A stretch of DNA of 64,000 nt, taken from positions 1-64,000 of the forward strand of contig JASAND010005518.1 of assembly GCA_030248195.1 (NCBI GenBank), given 5' to 3'. This DNA comes from Trissonchulus latispiculum. Taxonomy: Eukaryota > Nematoda > Enoplea > Enoplida > Ironidae. A model generated the notes under the pieces. The model saw only the letters and a program-made list of their open reading frames with translations, was not told where the DNA came from and made no database searches. Shown piece after piece: positions 1 to 14,200 of the stretch. Made by a program: the position numbers and the translations under genes. The number at the start of each line of letters is the position of its first letter. Position 1 is the stretch's first letter.

Positions 1-1
1 T

Positions 2-298
2 ACTATTGGATATGATGAGATAACGGTTCTAGACAAGCTAGACGAAACGTTCAATGGAAAGATGCACACGGAAGAAACACCGCATAAAGTCCTGCAAAAG
101 AGCGGTTCGGAAGCAAGGCGAGCACAAGAAAGAAAGATCCGAATTTCCACAAATCCAGACGTAGCCAGAAATCCTGCACACCCGCTCAGAGATATGCCGG
201 TCCACCGCAGCGGACGCACAAGAAGGAAACCACTACAGATATCGGGAACTGGGCTGTTTACAGGCCAGACTGATGCAATTAATTTAGCGGGAAGATGA
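2..298 (+). CDS. C-terminal tail of an unidentified protein, cut by the window edge
   Basis: The frame is open from base 2 to a TGA at 296-298, so this is the 3' end of a gene or last exon that begins before the window. It encodes about 98 residues. They are strongly basic, with short K/R clusters (for example around RRAQERK and GRTRRK), and have no membrane segment or recognisable domain. It is the only substantial coding candidate on the plus strand in the first 38 kb. The next gene is on the opposite strand and ends at 768, so the two converge. The function is unknown. It could also be chance open sequence, because no splice acceptor is visible inside the window. Confidence 0.4.
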   Translation, partial: TIGYDEITVLDKLDETFNGKMHTEETPHKVLQKSGSEARRAQERKIRISTNPDVARNPAHPLRDMPVHRSGRTRRKPLQISGTGLFTGQTDAINLAGR

Positions 299-767
299 TA
301 GAGACTGAAACAAAGATTATCCTAACTATTAAGAAAACACAAACTGATATATCATAGTTTCAGTCTCTATCAGGATATGTAAAGATGCTTCTCAATAGAA
401 CAGCTTATTGTATCAGATCTGATTTACACAATATCAGAATTACAGTTTTGTTAAACAACAAACAGCTAAAATATGATGAAAGCAAACAACGTATTGTAAT
501 ATATAATGTAGTATGCCATATATTCAATACTGTAATATACTTTTATAGAACCGAGCTTCTGAGGTGGATAGGAAAAACATATACGACATAAAACGGTTAT
601 GAAAGGAATTTTTTAAATCGATACTCGACACCGGCACTTTCGACAAAAAACCATTATTAACAAATCCCCAGATTCATTTAGAAAAATGTGAGAAAGACAT
701 AAAATAAAAGCTAATACTACAAAGATAGGTGTATACTTTTTCAAGCTTTCTAACGGTCTACCAAACG
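299..767. other. AT-rich intergenic stretch between convergent genes
   Basis: Nothing coding is convincing here. A 19-bp segment around 301-319 (GAGACTGAAACAAAG) recurs inverted near 355-371 (AGTTTCAGTCTC), making a small stem-loop just after the stop at 298. It could be a 3'-end hairpin or the end of a small element. Confidence 0.3.
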
Positions 768-1342
768 TTACTCTGTTTCTTTTCTGGAGGGTCGCCCAGT
801 TTCCGTTTTCGTCACATCGCTGCCAGTCGGGGACTTGGCCTGCGGGGAGTGGAGTGGGGACCGCGAAAACACCTTTCTACTCGTGATATTCAGAAAGGGC
901 ACCTCGGCAACAGACTTAAATGCATCCTGTCTGGTTTTACTGGCACTCCGCTTCAGCTTGTTACTAACCCCAGATCGGGACCTACTTTTCTTTGTTCCCG
1001 TTTTCGTCGTACTGTTCGATTTTCTGGCGGCCAGTGTAGCCTGGCTGGAACGAGCTCTCTTGATGATTATGTTTTCGTAGGTGTTCGGATCGTCTCGGAT
1101 CGTCTGCTGGTATGCGGTCGATTGCTCGAAAGGGGCTTCGAGTTTGGAGACTCGGATCTGACGACCGCCAATCTGGAATGGGCGCGGTGACATGTAGACG
1201 GCACTGGAGGGACGGATTTTGCGCAATTCTCCGCCTTTGGCGGGATAGTAGACCGTAGTGTAGATGTCTTCCAGTTCTGGCCCCGTCTCCGCAGTCTTGT
1301 TGATATCTCTTCCCTCCAGCCGATAGTTCAAATCGAACACCT
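768..1342 (-). CDS. Last exon of an unidentified basic protein
   Basis: A frame of 191 codons ends with TAA at 768-770. A good acceptor (pyrimidine tract then CAG) lies just before 1342, so I take 1342 as the exon start, in phase 1. The frame stays open further upstream only into low-complexity sequence. The N-terminal half is mixed globular-looking sequence with a PFQIGGRQIRV stretch. The C-terminal half is rich in K, R, S and T (KKSRSRSG, KLKRSASK), like a nucleic-acid-binding or nuclear-localised tail. No family was recognised. Upstream exons are not resolved, because the sequence beyond is a GA/CA microsatellite. A short candidate exon at 1911-1819 ends in its own stop, so it cannot join directly. 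Confidence 0.5.
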
Positions 1343-1439
1343 CTGAAAAAACACCATGCTGGTTTGCGTCGATATTTTCAGCAAACTTCGAAAGACTGGG
1401 GGAGGGGCGCGTTTCATGAGGCACACATTAAAAGAGACA

Positions 1440-1720
<281 letters not shown>

Positions 1721-1818
1721 CAGAAACAGGCAGTGAAACGGGGGGAGAGAACGCCGAGATATAACTAAAACGAAAAGGAATATAGGCGTTGAAACGAGGC
1801 GTCCTCTCTTGTGCTGAA

Positions 1819-1911
1819 TTATTTGTGGACTGCCGCATTCTCATAGGGACGCACCAAGAATCCTGCTTCGACTTCTTCATCTGGCGGACTGCTAATCTGT
1901 TGGACGAACGA
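1819..1911 (-). CDS. Possible terminal exon, unidentified
   Basis: An acceptor-like sequence (TGTTTACAG) is followed in phase 0 by 30 codons and a TAA at 1819-1821. The peptide is acidic with a central PPDEEVEAG stretch and reads like coding sequence rather than repeat. No partner exon could be assigned upstream, so this is weak. Confidence 0.25.
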   Translation of the reverse strand, partial: SFVQQISSPPDEEVEAGFLVRPYENAAVHK

Positions 1912-2299
1912 CTGTAAACAGTCAAAACACCCAAGCTAGGAATCAGACTCTATCTACATCTACATCTACAGCTATCTACAACAGTGTCACTCCTCTGATT
2001 TTATTCCACATTAATCAAGTTCACATGAACCACGAAAACAAATAACAAATGTGGTTAACATGTAAATAGGTGAGCATACGGAAGCAGCCGGGGGGGGGCC
2101 CTTTATTTGTGCCGGAGGCATAACAGAGACGTTTGTGAGGAAAAATTTTAAGCATGAAAAACAGAAACCCCCCCCCCCGCTGTCCCGTTCAGCACACGTA
2201 ATAACAAAGTTTTTAACAAAAGAACAAAAGAACTGTTCCATCAACGTTTCCGTTTTTGTTCTTCTTCTCGTTGCACCTTCAGTCTTCACAGGACAGCCA

Positions 2300-3970
2300 A
2301 AGGAATACCACTAGAAAAAGATCAAATTGCTAAACAGAACAATCACCACAAAAAAAGGAGGAATATAGGGTAGGCTATAAATGTCTCCCTCCGATAAGTT
2401 TCTAATTAAAGACGAAAGTGAAAGAATTTGTGTGCCTTTGAAGCTGCTTATTAATCCTTATTTCTCCGTTAGTAAAGTGCCTTTTTTACACAACTACGCC
2501 ATAAGAGACTACGTATAGATGCGCATACGTTGTGAGTGGTTCCCTATGAATGCAGAAGTTATTACTAGCTATGGTTAATTTGCATATCTTCATATCTTCA
2601 TATCTTTTCAGAAAATCGTTCGGAGTCTGCTCGCCACCCCTCCACCCCTAGCGTGTGTATGTATGTGCGTGCACAGTAGACTATGTCTTGTATGTGTCTG
2701 TTTTGGGGTGGCGGACTCGCCACCCCTGCCGCCACCCCGCCACCCATGTAAAGATTGAGAAATTTCCAGAAGAGTTTCGGTTACTAAACAGGCAAAAATA
2801 CTCACTGTATGTATTTTAAGTTTAAGTTTAAGTTTATTTAAGTTTTAAGTAAAACAGAGGTTATGTATGGTTTTGTCGGACAGACATAGTGATAGCTACC
2901 GCGGTAAAACGTTTTTGAATTCGAGAAAAACAGCAAGGGAAGGCGAAACAATCGTTGTGTTTTTGGTTCAACTGAACAGCAACCCCCCCCCCCCCTCCTT
3001 CCCGTCGTATTAATCGTTAGTTTATTTAGCAAAATTCCAAGCGAAAGAGGTGCGCTCTTATAAATCTCCTCGCTGTTTTAGACCCAGCGAAAGCTGTATT
3101 TGGTATGAAGCCAAACGCGTACGACTAGAAATAGATCAATTTGCTAAACAGAACTATCACCACAATAAAAAGAGGGATACAGCGAGAGGCCCCCCCCCTC
3201 GCCCTCTCTGCTTTTATTCGGGACGAGACGATGAAAGTGTACGTTAGTTATAACGGTAGCTGCCAATAAACCTAAGTTGTTGCTCATATTAGCTTTGGGT
3301 ATAAATGTCTCCCTCTGATAAGATTATAATTAAAGACGATAGTGAAATGATTTGTTTGCTTTTGAGGCTGATGATTCATCCTTAACAGTTATTTAAAGAG
3401 CCCTTTGTACACAGCTACGCGATAAGAGACTGTGTATACATACGCGTATGTTGCAAGGGCTTTGTATGAAAGGAAAAGTGTTTGGAAGCTAGACTTAATT
3501 TGCATACGTTATCAGAAAATCGCTCGGCGACTGCTCGCCACCCCTCCACCCCTAGCCTGTGTATGTATGTGCGTGCACAGTAGAGTATGTCTTGTCTGTG
3601 TCTGTTTTGGGGTGGCGGACTCGCCACCCCTGTAAAGATTGAGAATTTTCCAGAAGAGTTTCGGTTACTGAATTGATTTTTTTTAACAGAAAGGCTATAA
3701 TAGAAATGCACACTGTATGTAGTTTAAGTTAAGCATAGGTTAGGCATCATTTTGTCTGACACACATAGTGGTAGCTACCGCGATATAAGGTTTTTCAAAT
3801 CCCAAAGTAGCAAAAAAGAAACTAATCTAACGACTGAACGCTCAAGTAATGCATAGATTCTATTGTGCAAAATTCTTAGCGAAACAGATTCGCTCTAATC
3901 AAGTCCCCGCTTTTTTATCCAACAAAAGCTGTATTTTGTGTGAACGTCATTAAAAAGTTAGTCACAGAGA
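2300..3970. repeat. Diverged tandem duplication, unit about 0.8-0.9 kb, two copies
   Basis: A series of matching landmarks repeats in the same order. Examples are ATCAAATTGCTAAACAGAAC at 2321 and its near match at 3135; ATAAATGTCTCCCT at 2377 and 3301; a GTGTGTATGTATGTGCGTGC block at about 2653 and 3559; and a block near AGCTACCGCG at about 2894 and 3773. Spacing varies from about 814 to 924 bp, so the copies have gained indels. Both contain C runs. I see no credible gene in either copy. Confidence 0.8.
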
Positions 3971-4021
3971 GTGGGTTTGATTTTGTTTTTGTTAAACTTG
4001 TTTAAGAAAGTACCAGTATAC

Positions 4022-4657
4022 GTAAATTTTTTGGATCTTTTGCGCTTTCCCCCCCCCCCAGCCCTAACTTTTGATTTTTTTGACCAATAACTTTGAAATT
4101 TGGTGTGGGCGCATACTGGAGGCTGGTGAATTCCAAAAATAAAAAATTGTAAAATTTTAAAAATCTTTTAAAAAATTTAAATATTTGTTTGGTAAGGGGG
4201 GACCAAGGGGGACCAAAAACTTTTTTGAAAAAAATTTTGCTGAAAACATGCATACAGGGTTTTTCTGGGTGGCTGAGCACGAATCTGAAATCCGTATTTC
4301 GATTCAGCTTCTCGTTAGCCCAATATAAGCTTACATGTTAAGCTTACAACTTTAGCTTATACTGAGCTAACGAAACGCTGACGCGTAAAACGGATTTCAG
4401 ATTCGTGCTCAGCGCCCCAGAAACCCCCTGTATGCATGTTTTCAGCAAAATTTTTTTCAAAAATGTTTTTGGTTCCCCTTGTTCCCCCCTTACCAAACAA
4501 AAATTTAAAAATTTTTAAACATTTTTAAAATTTTTCAATTTTTGAATTAACAAGCATCCAGTATGCACCCACACCAAATTTCATAGTTATTTGTCAAAAA
4601 AAAATCCAAAGTTAGGGCTCGGGGGGGAGGAAAGCGCAAAAGATCCAATTTATTTAC
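4022..4657. mobile_element. Foldback (palindromic) element, about 636 bp
   Basis: The left arm (about 4022-4320) and right arm (about 4360-4657) are inverted copies, each starting from GTAAAT and a GGATCTTTTGCGCTTTCC-type end and running inward to a match on ATCTGAAATCCG. It is AT-rich with a C/G run in each arm and has no coding capacity. This is the structure of a non-autonomous foldback or MITE-like element. No clear target-site duplication can be fixed, because the palindrome runs into AT-rich flanks. Confidence 0.85.
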
Positions 4658-5202
4658 TCATGTCATAATTATTCTACAATGTTTAACATTCTGACAGAGA
4701 AATGCATTTGATACCTAGCTATTGTTCCCGACAAACGTATGACACTTGTGACAACGCCCCTTTTCCAATCACTACTATAAAAAGGACGGCACAACTGCTT
4801 TTCGACACGTGAAAGTAGATGAAAAACACGCACATGCGTATAGACTGAATGCTCTGCAGTGTTTGACTAATTTGCATACCCAAAAAGTATAAGTGACTTT
4901 GCAAAATGCTACGAAAATTACAAACCTTTTACACGGAGCTGTTTCATTGTATATGCGTATAGTGTTAACTAAACGTTTTCTTCTCCCTGTATACATGGAT
5001 GTATTTTGCTAAAATGCTGTGCAATGGATAACGAATCTTAATAAGAGCTGTTATGCAAATCACAGTTAACGTGTTGGAGCAGGAATAGGCATAAAAGATA
5101 CCCACTAAAGACTGAATACAAACATAAGCAAAACAGAAATGACAACGGCGGAAGAAAAATATACCATTTAAATATAAATTTATGAAATTATGGTTAATAT
5201 GC
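4658..5202. other. Non-coding, downstream of gene L
   Basis: AT-rich sequence beyond the stop codon of gene L. Reading frames are short, with no splice or coding signature that I trust. It presumably includes the 3' UTR of gene L. Confidence 0.3.
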
Positions 5203-8200
5203 TCACTGTCCAAAAGCATTCGCGCCATCATCCCCGCTGCCGTCGTCATCGGAGCGGCGTTGGTCCCTTTTCCCCCTGTCTTTCACGGGCGTGTCGTCCT
5301 CTATGAAATCCGCCATATCGGAGTCGTACTCAGTGGACCTAAAACAGCACGTGCTAAAACATATTTTGTTTCACTCTGCGAGCCTGTGTAATTTCTTTTC
5401 AGCTTCTTCCTCAACAATTTTACCGTCAGAATTAAAAAAAGAGGACGGCTTTTCGTTTGTCTGGCATCTGTTTACAACCATACCGAAAAGATAATACAGG
5501 ACAACGCCAGCTACGGGAAGCAATGCAAACGTATAGATATAAAGAATTTTACCGCAGATTGCTTGCGTCTGTCAGATAGTCATACTCCGGTTCGTCCAAG
5601 TACTGGTACGTATAGTAGCGGTCCCCTTTCCTATACAGCAATTGACCGCGCGGTTTACGACGGCTGAAACAATGTCGGATAACTGTTAAAGTAGAACAAG
5701 TAGACAGACGAACTTTTAACTGATTAACTGATTACTTGTTGTTAACAAAGAGAAAAAGCCAAAAAAAATGACAACAATGAGAATAGTTAGGAACAATCTA
5801 TCGTTACAAACAGGGCCCCCCCCCGTCTTGATTAGGCTCGTGACAGCTTAGTTATCTGAGACACAGACAATAATACAAACGCACATCTTGTACTGTCTAC
5901 GTTGTGGTGACCTCTACTTTATGTCACGTCGTGGGCCGCCCCGCCTAATTTAGAGTGATATGTAGCTATAGAAATTTAAGTACTGACGCAGTTGTAGATA
6001 ATTAGTATCTGTCTTGTTTAAGATACAAAAACTAACGTCGACTGTTTGCCGCGGTACCCAGTCTTCTGACTGCGCCGACGATACGCGGCTTCTTCTCCAT
6101 ACGGGACATACGGGGCCTCCTTTGCACTCCGGTCTAAGAATTGCAATCCCCGTGAACGTTTACGTTTCCCCTGTTGTGACGGCTTGCGCTTTTCGCCACC
6201 AACGCCTAGCACGTAGTCTCTTCGTGCCTTGGCCGTAGGAAAGGTGTTGGGCCAAGGCTTTTTCGGCCTAAAACATAACAAGGGGATTATACGATTAATT
6301 TGCGAGACGATTTACTTGTCGTTAAAAATAGCTGACAATGTAGTCACCTTAAACAAGCTGAAATTTAGGAACAAAAAACGGGAATAGATATATGAATATT
6401 TCATTGAAAGTGGTAGACGAAGAAACATTCTTACTTCGGCGGAATCTCTCGCCCACTCCGTCTCAGTTCTTGGGCCCCCTCCTTTGTGACTTTCTGAGGG
6501 CTACTAACGTACGCTTCAGCTCCTTTTAACTCTCTATAAAAAAAAAAAAGGTAGGCCGGCGCAACAGAGGGAGGGGGGAACTTAATTGAAACAAGTAACA
6601 ACAAGGTCCAAATAAACAAACAAGCTAGCAACTATACCCCCGCCATTCCTCGCAATGGAAAAATCAAATCTGTCAGGGCCCCCTCCGTGCGCCGTCTTCA
6701 GCCTCCGCCTGCAGGATGACTGACTGTCTTTCCCCCCCCCCCTTTCCTGATCAGGTAGGACAGTAGAATAAAACTAACCTTTCTCCGCCTGTCGCTCGCT
6801 GCCTTTCCCAGACACGTCCGTCTTTCCCTTTATGAGGAAACAGCTTTCGCAGCTCTTCCTCGCTGCTACTCCTGCGTTCACTGTTGAAATAAAAAGGTAA
6901 AAGTAAAACCAAGTGCACCCCCTCCCCAATTTTGTGGTAGGCCTCTGTAAGCTACAACAGGAATCACACATTTTTGTACGCATAGCCGAATCTTAGATCC
7001 TTCGCTTACCGTGAAGCAAGAAATTAATGGAGACAGATAAGCAAACGTAAGAGTTTCCTGTTCAAGGTATCTTTATGTTATACCTTTCCTTCTTCGGTCT
7101 CCTTTTGTGGTAGCGGCGCCCCTTAGCACTCTGTCCAGCAACGTCCTCCGCAACACACGCACTGATTCTTGGATTAGCCTCCCTGTAATATGTCAAATTA
7201 GTAAACTCATTGTGTCAAGAAAAAACAAAACGCACTGATACTTGCATTTGCCTCGCTGTAATATAAGAAATTAGTCAACTCATTGTACCAATAGAAAAAC
7301 CACACGCACTGTTTCTTGGATTCGCCCCCCTGTAATATGACAAAGTAGTGAAATCATTCTAGAGATAAAAAAAAAGGAGAAGATTTCCCCTGATAAGCAA
7401 GACATAAAAAGCCGAACAACGCATTATAGAACCTCACTTACTTAGCGGCTTTCCTATCTGACGTTCGTTTTGCAGTGTCTAGAGGAGCGCCAGTAGCACA
7501 ACTAAACGAAAGCAAAAAACATTTAAATTAGTTCGACAGCAGTACATCAAAAAAGGAGGACAGTGAGCGAACACAAAAAGAATTACGAAAGAGACGAGTA
7601 AATGTATCGAGGAAGAAATAATGCAAAAATAATTTACTAACCCCTCCTGTTCAGCGTGATCCTGAGGGGCGTCCTTCCTGGAGGGAGGCTCCACCTCGCC
7701 CCCGCCCCCTCTCTGCTGCATCGGGGCTCGATCTGATGACCCAACGTTGCTCGGTCCACAGTTATCGGGCTCCCCAAACCCACGGCGCGCAGGCTGCTTG
7801 CCTTCAGCCTCTGTGCGCCAGGAGTCGGTGTCATCAATTACACGCCCTCTCCTATCCGTCCTGACTGCTCTGCCTGACCAAGTTTTGTCGCATGGTTGGC
7901 TCGGGGGGCAAGGGCCCTCGTCATCAGCGAATCTAAAAAAATGTAATAGAAATATTGCACACTGATATTGTAAAAACGACGGGAAACATGAGAAAGTGAT
8001 CTGCAAGCATTAGTACATAATTCTTTACCCAATCTGAGCCAGGATTTCCGCCTCCGTCAACGGTCTGCTAAGTTGAGCAAGGTGAGCCCTTTCTGCCTCT
8101 TTGATTCTATAAGTGCAAAATGAAAACACGCAATTTTTGAGCCCAACTATGAAAACGATACCATACAAGCTCGCAACATCTTAAACGTCACTCTCTGTAT

Positions 8201-11200
8201 GTCTGTTTGATTTCTTTCAAACCTAGGACAAAACTTAATTTCATTTATCTTCGTTTAATGGCCAAAAAAAGAAAAATCGTTGTAACAACTACATACTGTT
8301 GCCGTTGGAAACTTTCGGCTACCAAGGCATCGGCGTCAATTTGACGGATTAATTCGTCGTCGGAGTCCGACTGTGAGGGCGCGCCCCGGTCTCTGTGACC
8401 CCCCTCTCGTTGTACACTGGGCCTACAATAATAGTAGTCTATTTTGACCAAAAGCCAATATTAAAAAGCACAAAAGCATTACTCCTCTCTATCAGCCTCG
8501 TTCCAAACCACAAAGGGAGGCATAGGGGTAAGAAAGCCATCCAGCGCACTTTGCTTTGTCCTTGCAAATCCCCTGTTTCGACTGATACACCGAGGATATC
8601 TAAATACGGCACTTTGCTATCGTCTCTACTACATGCTTAACACCCCTTCCCTCCGCCAAAGGGAGGGGGGACAGTATATGTTAATACATTTGCTGCAATT
8701 ACTTAAAAAATTGAAGACACAAAAAGAGGGAATAGTCGGCGAAATAGGATCATGGGGCCGGGGGAATGTGCCCCAAAACTATTGCGACATACCCCCCCCC
8801 CACATGCACAATTCTACATAGCAGAAAATGCACATATGAAGCAAGGCATTAGTAGCGGGGAGAACTTACTCAGCCATAACCTGTATCTCCTGGCTGTTAC
8901 TGGCGCCTTGTCGCGACGTGGCGGCATCATTCTTGACGCCGTTCCCTTCTCCGTTCCGTTTGTCTGCACTTCCCTTTTCGGTCTCCTTATTTGCAGACTC
9001 AGTGCAAGGCCCGCATGCTCCACAAGCAGCAGTTCTAAAAGCCATACTATTAGGAAAATTACAACTGTGTCACGCAATAGAAAAGTAATAGAAACAGACC
9101 TCATTTGGTAACTTGCTGAGGCAAAAAATTGGCTTAGTTCGTCTGCTATTTAAAATTTATATTCTTTGCGTGCACTCACCCATGGGCCTTTCCTCGCTCT
9201 GTGATTGCCTGAAAATTCTCGTACAGAGAATGCACAATATCACGCCAGTGATTCAGCATAGGGGGGGCTAGACGACGGTTGATCACTGCATCGCTGTCGC
9301 TCCAATACTGTGGTCTGAAATGATTGTTACATTTGTATGCTTCGTTCTTGTGTGAGACAGTCACTTTCAACAACGTTGGAACAAAGTAAAGAAGATGACA
9401 ACACTATAACAACAACTGTAACAATGCAGCGGCGGGCTCGCCCCCCCCTTACTGTTCGCCTGCTAAGCAAGTTGTTACACGTACAACAAAATTCATTAAA
9501 GTAACAATTAGTGATATCAAAGAGAGAACAAAGGAAACACGGAAGAGCAAGTCAGAAGAACCGGGGGGGGGGGGGTAAGACTACCTGTAGCTCTCAGGAT
9601 CAGCGTTCTTCAGGGCATTCTCCCAATACATTGTCCTCTCATGCTCAAACTGGGGCCAGTCATAGGGGCTACAAAAAAATGCATATAACCAAATGTTTTG
9701 CATTTAAAGACAGGGAAATAAACATTATAATAAAATGCACAGACGTACATAGCGCAGCTAAAGAGGAGCGACTTACCACGGAATGTACACGTCGTTATCT
9801 AAAAATTCCTCTGTACTATCCTCTGGGGTGGGATACAGTGCCATCGCCCGCTCAGCTTCATCATTGGACGTTGGGGCATCCAAATCCAGATCATCAGCAG
9901 AGGGGGGGTTGGATGTTTCATCCCCCTCCTTTTCTGCCTTGTCACTCCTTAAAGATGACAACAGTTCCCCTTTTGTGCTGAAGGCCTTTCACATTTCAAG
10001 TTATGTATCCCGTTGCACATGACCGAATTTGTAAAAGCGATACTGTTTAGTTATCAGAAAATCAATCAATCTTGTCCAAAAAAGCATCAGTGGTACTTTC
10101 CGTTTAGAAAGGAACCGGCACCCCTCTCCACTGTGTTGCATTGCTTCCGTTCGGTCGTATCATATAGTCTGGGTAGCTTCTATCACACCAGCGTGCCCTA
10201 CCCCTTCCTCCCTTCAGTTCATTTGTACAACTAAGCCTTTTACCTGTTGTCTGTCTCCTGCTGACTTGTCATCTCCATAATTGTTTTGGCATCCTCGTCA
10301 GAAAGTGCCTCTGTTTCTTGGAACAACGTCCCAACCTCAGGCTGTTCCCCCGGAGAAACCCTGAAAAAAAAGAATGGAAACTGTATGTATAGTATAGTTT
10401 TTTGGCGTCTACTGCTACAACAAAAAGACAGAGAACACACAAGAGACCACTCTTTCCAAACGATTTATCTCATATCCAGCCAGTATATAGGCGGGAGATA
10501 ATCAACTAACTTTATAACACCCCTTTTTTTCAGCTCTATGGGAAGCAACTCCTATTTCCTTTTTACCTTTCGCTCTTGATTGGACGGGCAAGAGAAGAGG
10601 CACGTAAGCCTCCCCCCGGCCTAGCCTGTCCGTTCCTCTCGCTCGTCAGAGAAGTTGTACCTGTGGGGGCGCCAGACTCCCCCGCAATCTGTGTCCTCTC
10701 TTCTGTCGCCCCTCCATCTGCAGCCGCAGGAGCAAACAAGGCGCCCGACGGCCCTGGCCTTTCTGTCTGATCATCCGTCTTTTCTCCTTCACTCGAGCTG
10801 CTGAAAATAACAACTCGCTTCCGCCCGACTGCCTTGCTCTTCAGTGTTGTTCCGGCTGTCCCCCGCTCGCTCGTTTCTGCGTTAATGTCTGTTTTCTTGG
10901 TGGGGCCAGCAGCCTGTCCAGTCTCCTTAACTGTTTCGTCTTTCTTCGGACTAAAATTGTAGAGATCTACGACTGTCACAGGTTTGCCTTTTGCTGACTC
11001 AACTATAGTATTATTTTAAACATTGTCTACAGAAATAAGTAGCTAACGAACGTATACTGTTCTGAGTTTGCTAGTAAAATGAGAAGAACACTACAGAATC
11101 GCAAAAAAAAACGTCATTATAACTGCAGCAGTAGTTGTGATTTATGAATACCGTCTGTCATACCTTTTTCTTTTTGGTTTCCCATTGTACGCTCGCTGAG

Positions 11201-14200
11201 GCGGAAAGTCCTCTGTAGGAGTTGGTGCCGCAACGGCAAGAGTCAGGGGGCCCCTCTTCACACTGAAACCAAAATGTCGCAATTGATGTGAATATTCTGT
11301 TCCTTCTTAACACTAGGGCTAAACTTGTTTCCAAACTGCCATTTTGCCGTAAACATAGGAAAAATATTTCATTTTGTGTTCTCAAAAGAGGGGGAGGGGT
11401 TAATTGTCCCGTCATTTGAAACCTATTTAATATTTTTTATCATTGCGGTTTAATCGTACCTGTTCCTTCCACGTCGGCTGCGCACGCCCAAATACTGGGC
11501 AATGAAAAGGGCCCTGGCCCCTGTCTATGTGCCTCGTTTAGCTACTTAATACAAGTTCGTGCGACATTCCGCCTTTTTGTCTTTTTGAATAGGCATCTGC
11601 TGGCAACAACAAATCAGAACAAAAAACATGTCACAACATAAACTCTTTCGAGCGCCTCCCTCAGAAACCTGTTCTTCCCCCCATAATATTTTTTTAAGTG
11701 AAAGTACGAAAAAACAACAAAGAATACAGTACAAAAAGTTCTCAGCACCTAGTAGTAGTACATAATTTACAGTTACCTTGTCCAGCCACCATTACGACCC
11801 TGGCCCCCATTATCATAGCACGGGGGGCCCCCCCGTCTACTTTCCCTTTCGTTCCATCGTTGCCTCCATGACTTCTACAATTAAAAATCATGATGAAAAG
11901 GCAAAAAACATATATCAACACAAAAGTAATAATCAGGATAACATGACATATTTTTGGTTGGTTCTACGAGCACATTCCTAAAAAAAAACGGAAGGGGAGG
12001 GGAATTGTTATATTTTGTTAGTAAACGATCCAGCAAACAAAAAATTAATGGCTCTTTCTATGTTGTTCAGATGAGCCCCCCCCCATTTCGTGGATAGAAG
12101 TGGTAAAAACCATTTGACAATTTTAGAATCAGTTTGTTTTCATTTTTTAAAATTTAAAAGTGATCCCTTTTTTTCGGAGAGAAACGATTACACAGAGCAT
12201 TTCTCCTCAGTGCACGAAACAGTGAAATAGTATGGCACATGCTGCACATATGCCCACAAACAGCTGTTGCGTTTTCTATTCGAGCCTAAATTAAGTGAGA
12301 AAATAAAACTTGTAACAATTTAATACTGTAAACAATCACAATTAACGACCAAAATGCCCCCGCCCAAACAGGCTCCGGGGCACCGTGGCAGCTTAGGGGG
12401 GGGGGGCTCACCTATTCCAATTAAGGACAAACAAACAAGATGTCGACAATGACAACCCTGCGTAGGTCAAGGTCCAAACGTTTTATACTAAAAATTTACC
12501 TGGCGAAGTTTCCGTTACGCTCCGGCTCGCCTTGCTCATCGCATGACTGGTCTGCTTTGCCTTCATTGGATTCTTCCAGGTCACTTTGTTCATTGTTGCT
12601 GTAAAAAAAGCTTACAATTATCGATTTCTGCTTATTTAAACCCATGAACATGGAAGAGTAGGGGAGAATGCTAGACTGGGGACGGTTGCTGTCATCACTA
12701 GTCTTCCCCCCCCACCTGATGCCCCTTTTCCTCCCTTACTCCGGAGACGCGGTAGTCCCTTTTTTTTGGCCAAATTATGCTTTAAGTTTGGAAAAATTAA
12801 AAAATGCGTATATTGCGTGGGATGAGTGTTTTTACTTTTTTTTGTCATACTTTAGCGCCTCAAACAAGAAGTTTGGCGTTCCTTAAAACAGTAACTATCC
12901 AAAACAAATATTGTTTTGAAGCCGCAAAAAACCGAACTGAATTGCACGATTCCACAAGCAAATATATAATGTGAAGCAAACTGCACACTTTTTCGTAACA
13001 AACTAAAGGCATCAAATTACGTTGGCGCAAACGAGAAACCTTGACATCATCTTATTTAATTTGTTCACTTAGCCACAAAAAATTGCAAAACAATGCAGGC
13101 AAAAAACTAAGGCCCCCTCCCCCCGGGGGGCCCAACCGCCCCCCCCCCCCTGACCACGTGTCCCGGCGGCTCGTTTTTCGTAGCTGTACTTTTTTTTAAG
13201 AATATAGATGAGTGCTTTCTTAGCTTTTATTTTCCCCACAAAGCGGTAAACCTGTTTGCGGCAGGGGGGAGCCTTCAGTTTTTTTAAAAAATTACACGAC
13301 TGCAGGGATTCTAGTTCACCTTTCCTCTGTCTTCCCGCCCCCGCAATTTAGTTAAGCAAGGAAGCAAACTGAACATTGTAGTGATTGGAGTGAATAGTGT
13401 CTCCTACCATGATAACAGGATCAAAACGACACAATACAAATAAATCAGGTGAACATAAACACACAGTTTTAGCTGATTCTACTTCACCGTACCTAACCAC
13501 GTGTCCCGGCGGCTCGTTTTTCGTAGCTGTACTTTTTTTTAAGAATATAGATGAGTGCTTTCTTAGCTTTTATTTTCCCCACAAAGCGGTAAACGTGTTT
13601 GCGGCAGGGGGGAAGCCTTCAGTTTTTTAAAAAATTACAGGACTGCAGGGATTCTACTTCACCTTTCCTCAGCCTTCCCGCCCCCACAATTTAGTTAAGC
13701 AAGGAAGCAAACTGAACATTGTAGTGATTGGAGTGAATAGTGTCTCCTACCATGATAACAGGATCAAAACGACACAATACAAATAAATCAGGCGAACATA
13801 AACACACAGTTTTAGCTGATTCTACTTCACCATTCCTCTGCCTTCCCGCCCCCGCAATTTAGTTAAGCAAGGAAGCAACTATGTACTGCCAGCATAACCG
13901 TATTACAAAGGTAGGCGGGGGGGTTAAGTAAACCGTCCAGCATAGACAAACGTAATGGGTCATAGTACTTTGTTCCCAAGCCCCCCCTGACGCATCGTTT
14001 GAATTAATTGACCATTTAAAAGTTGTAAAAATTTTAAAGTTTTAACAATAAGAATTAACTACAAAAAGGCCCCCCCCGGCTGGCTCCGCCGGCTGAGGCG
14101 ACGAAATGGGGGGGGGGCGCCCCTCCCCCCCCCTGCCCTTTCTCATAAAGAAGGGCAAAGTATAACGCGATGAACATAGTTAACCCTGTTTATGTGAACT

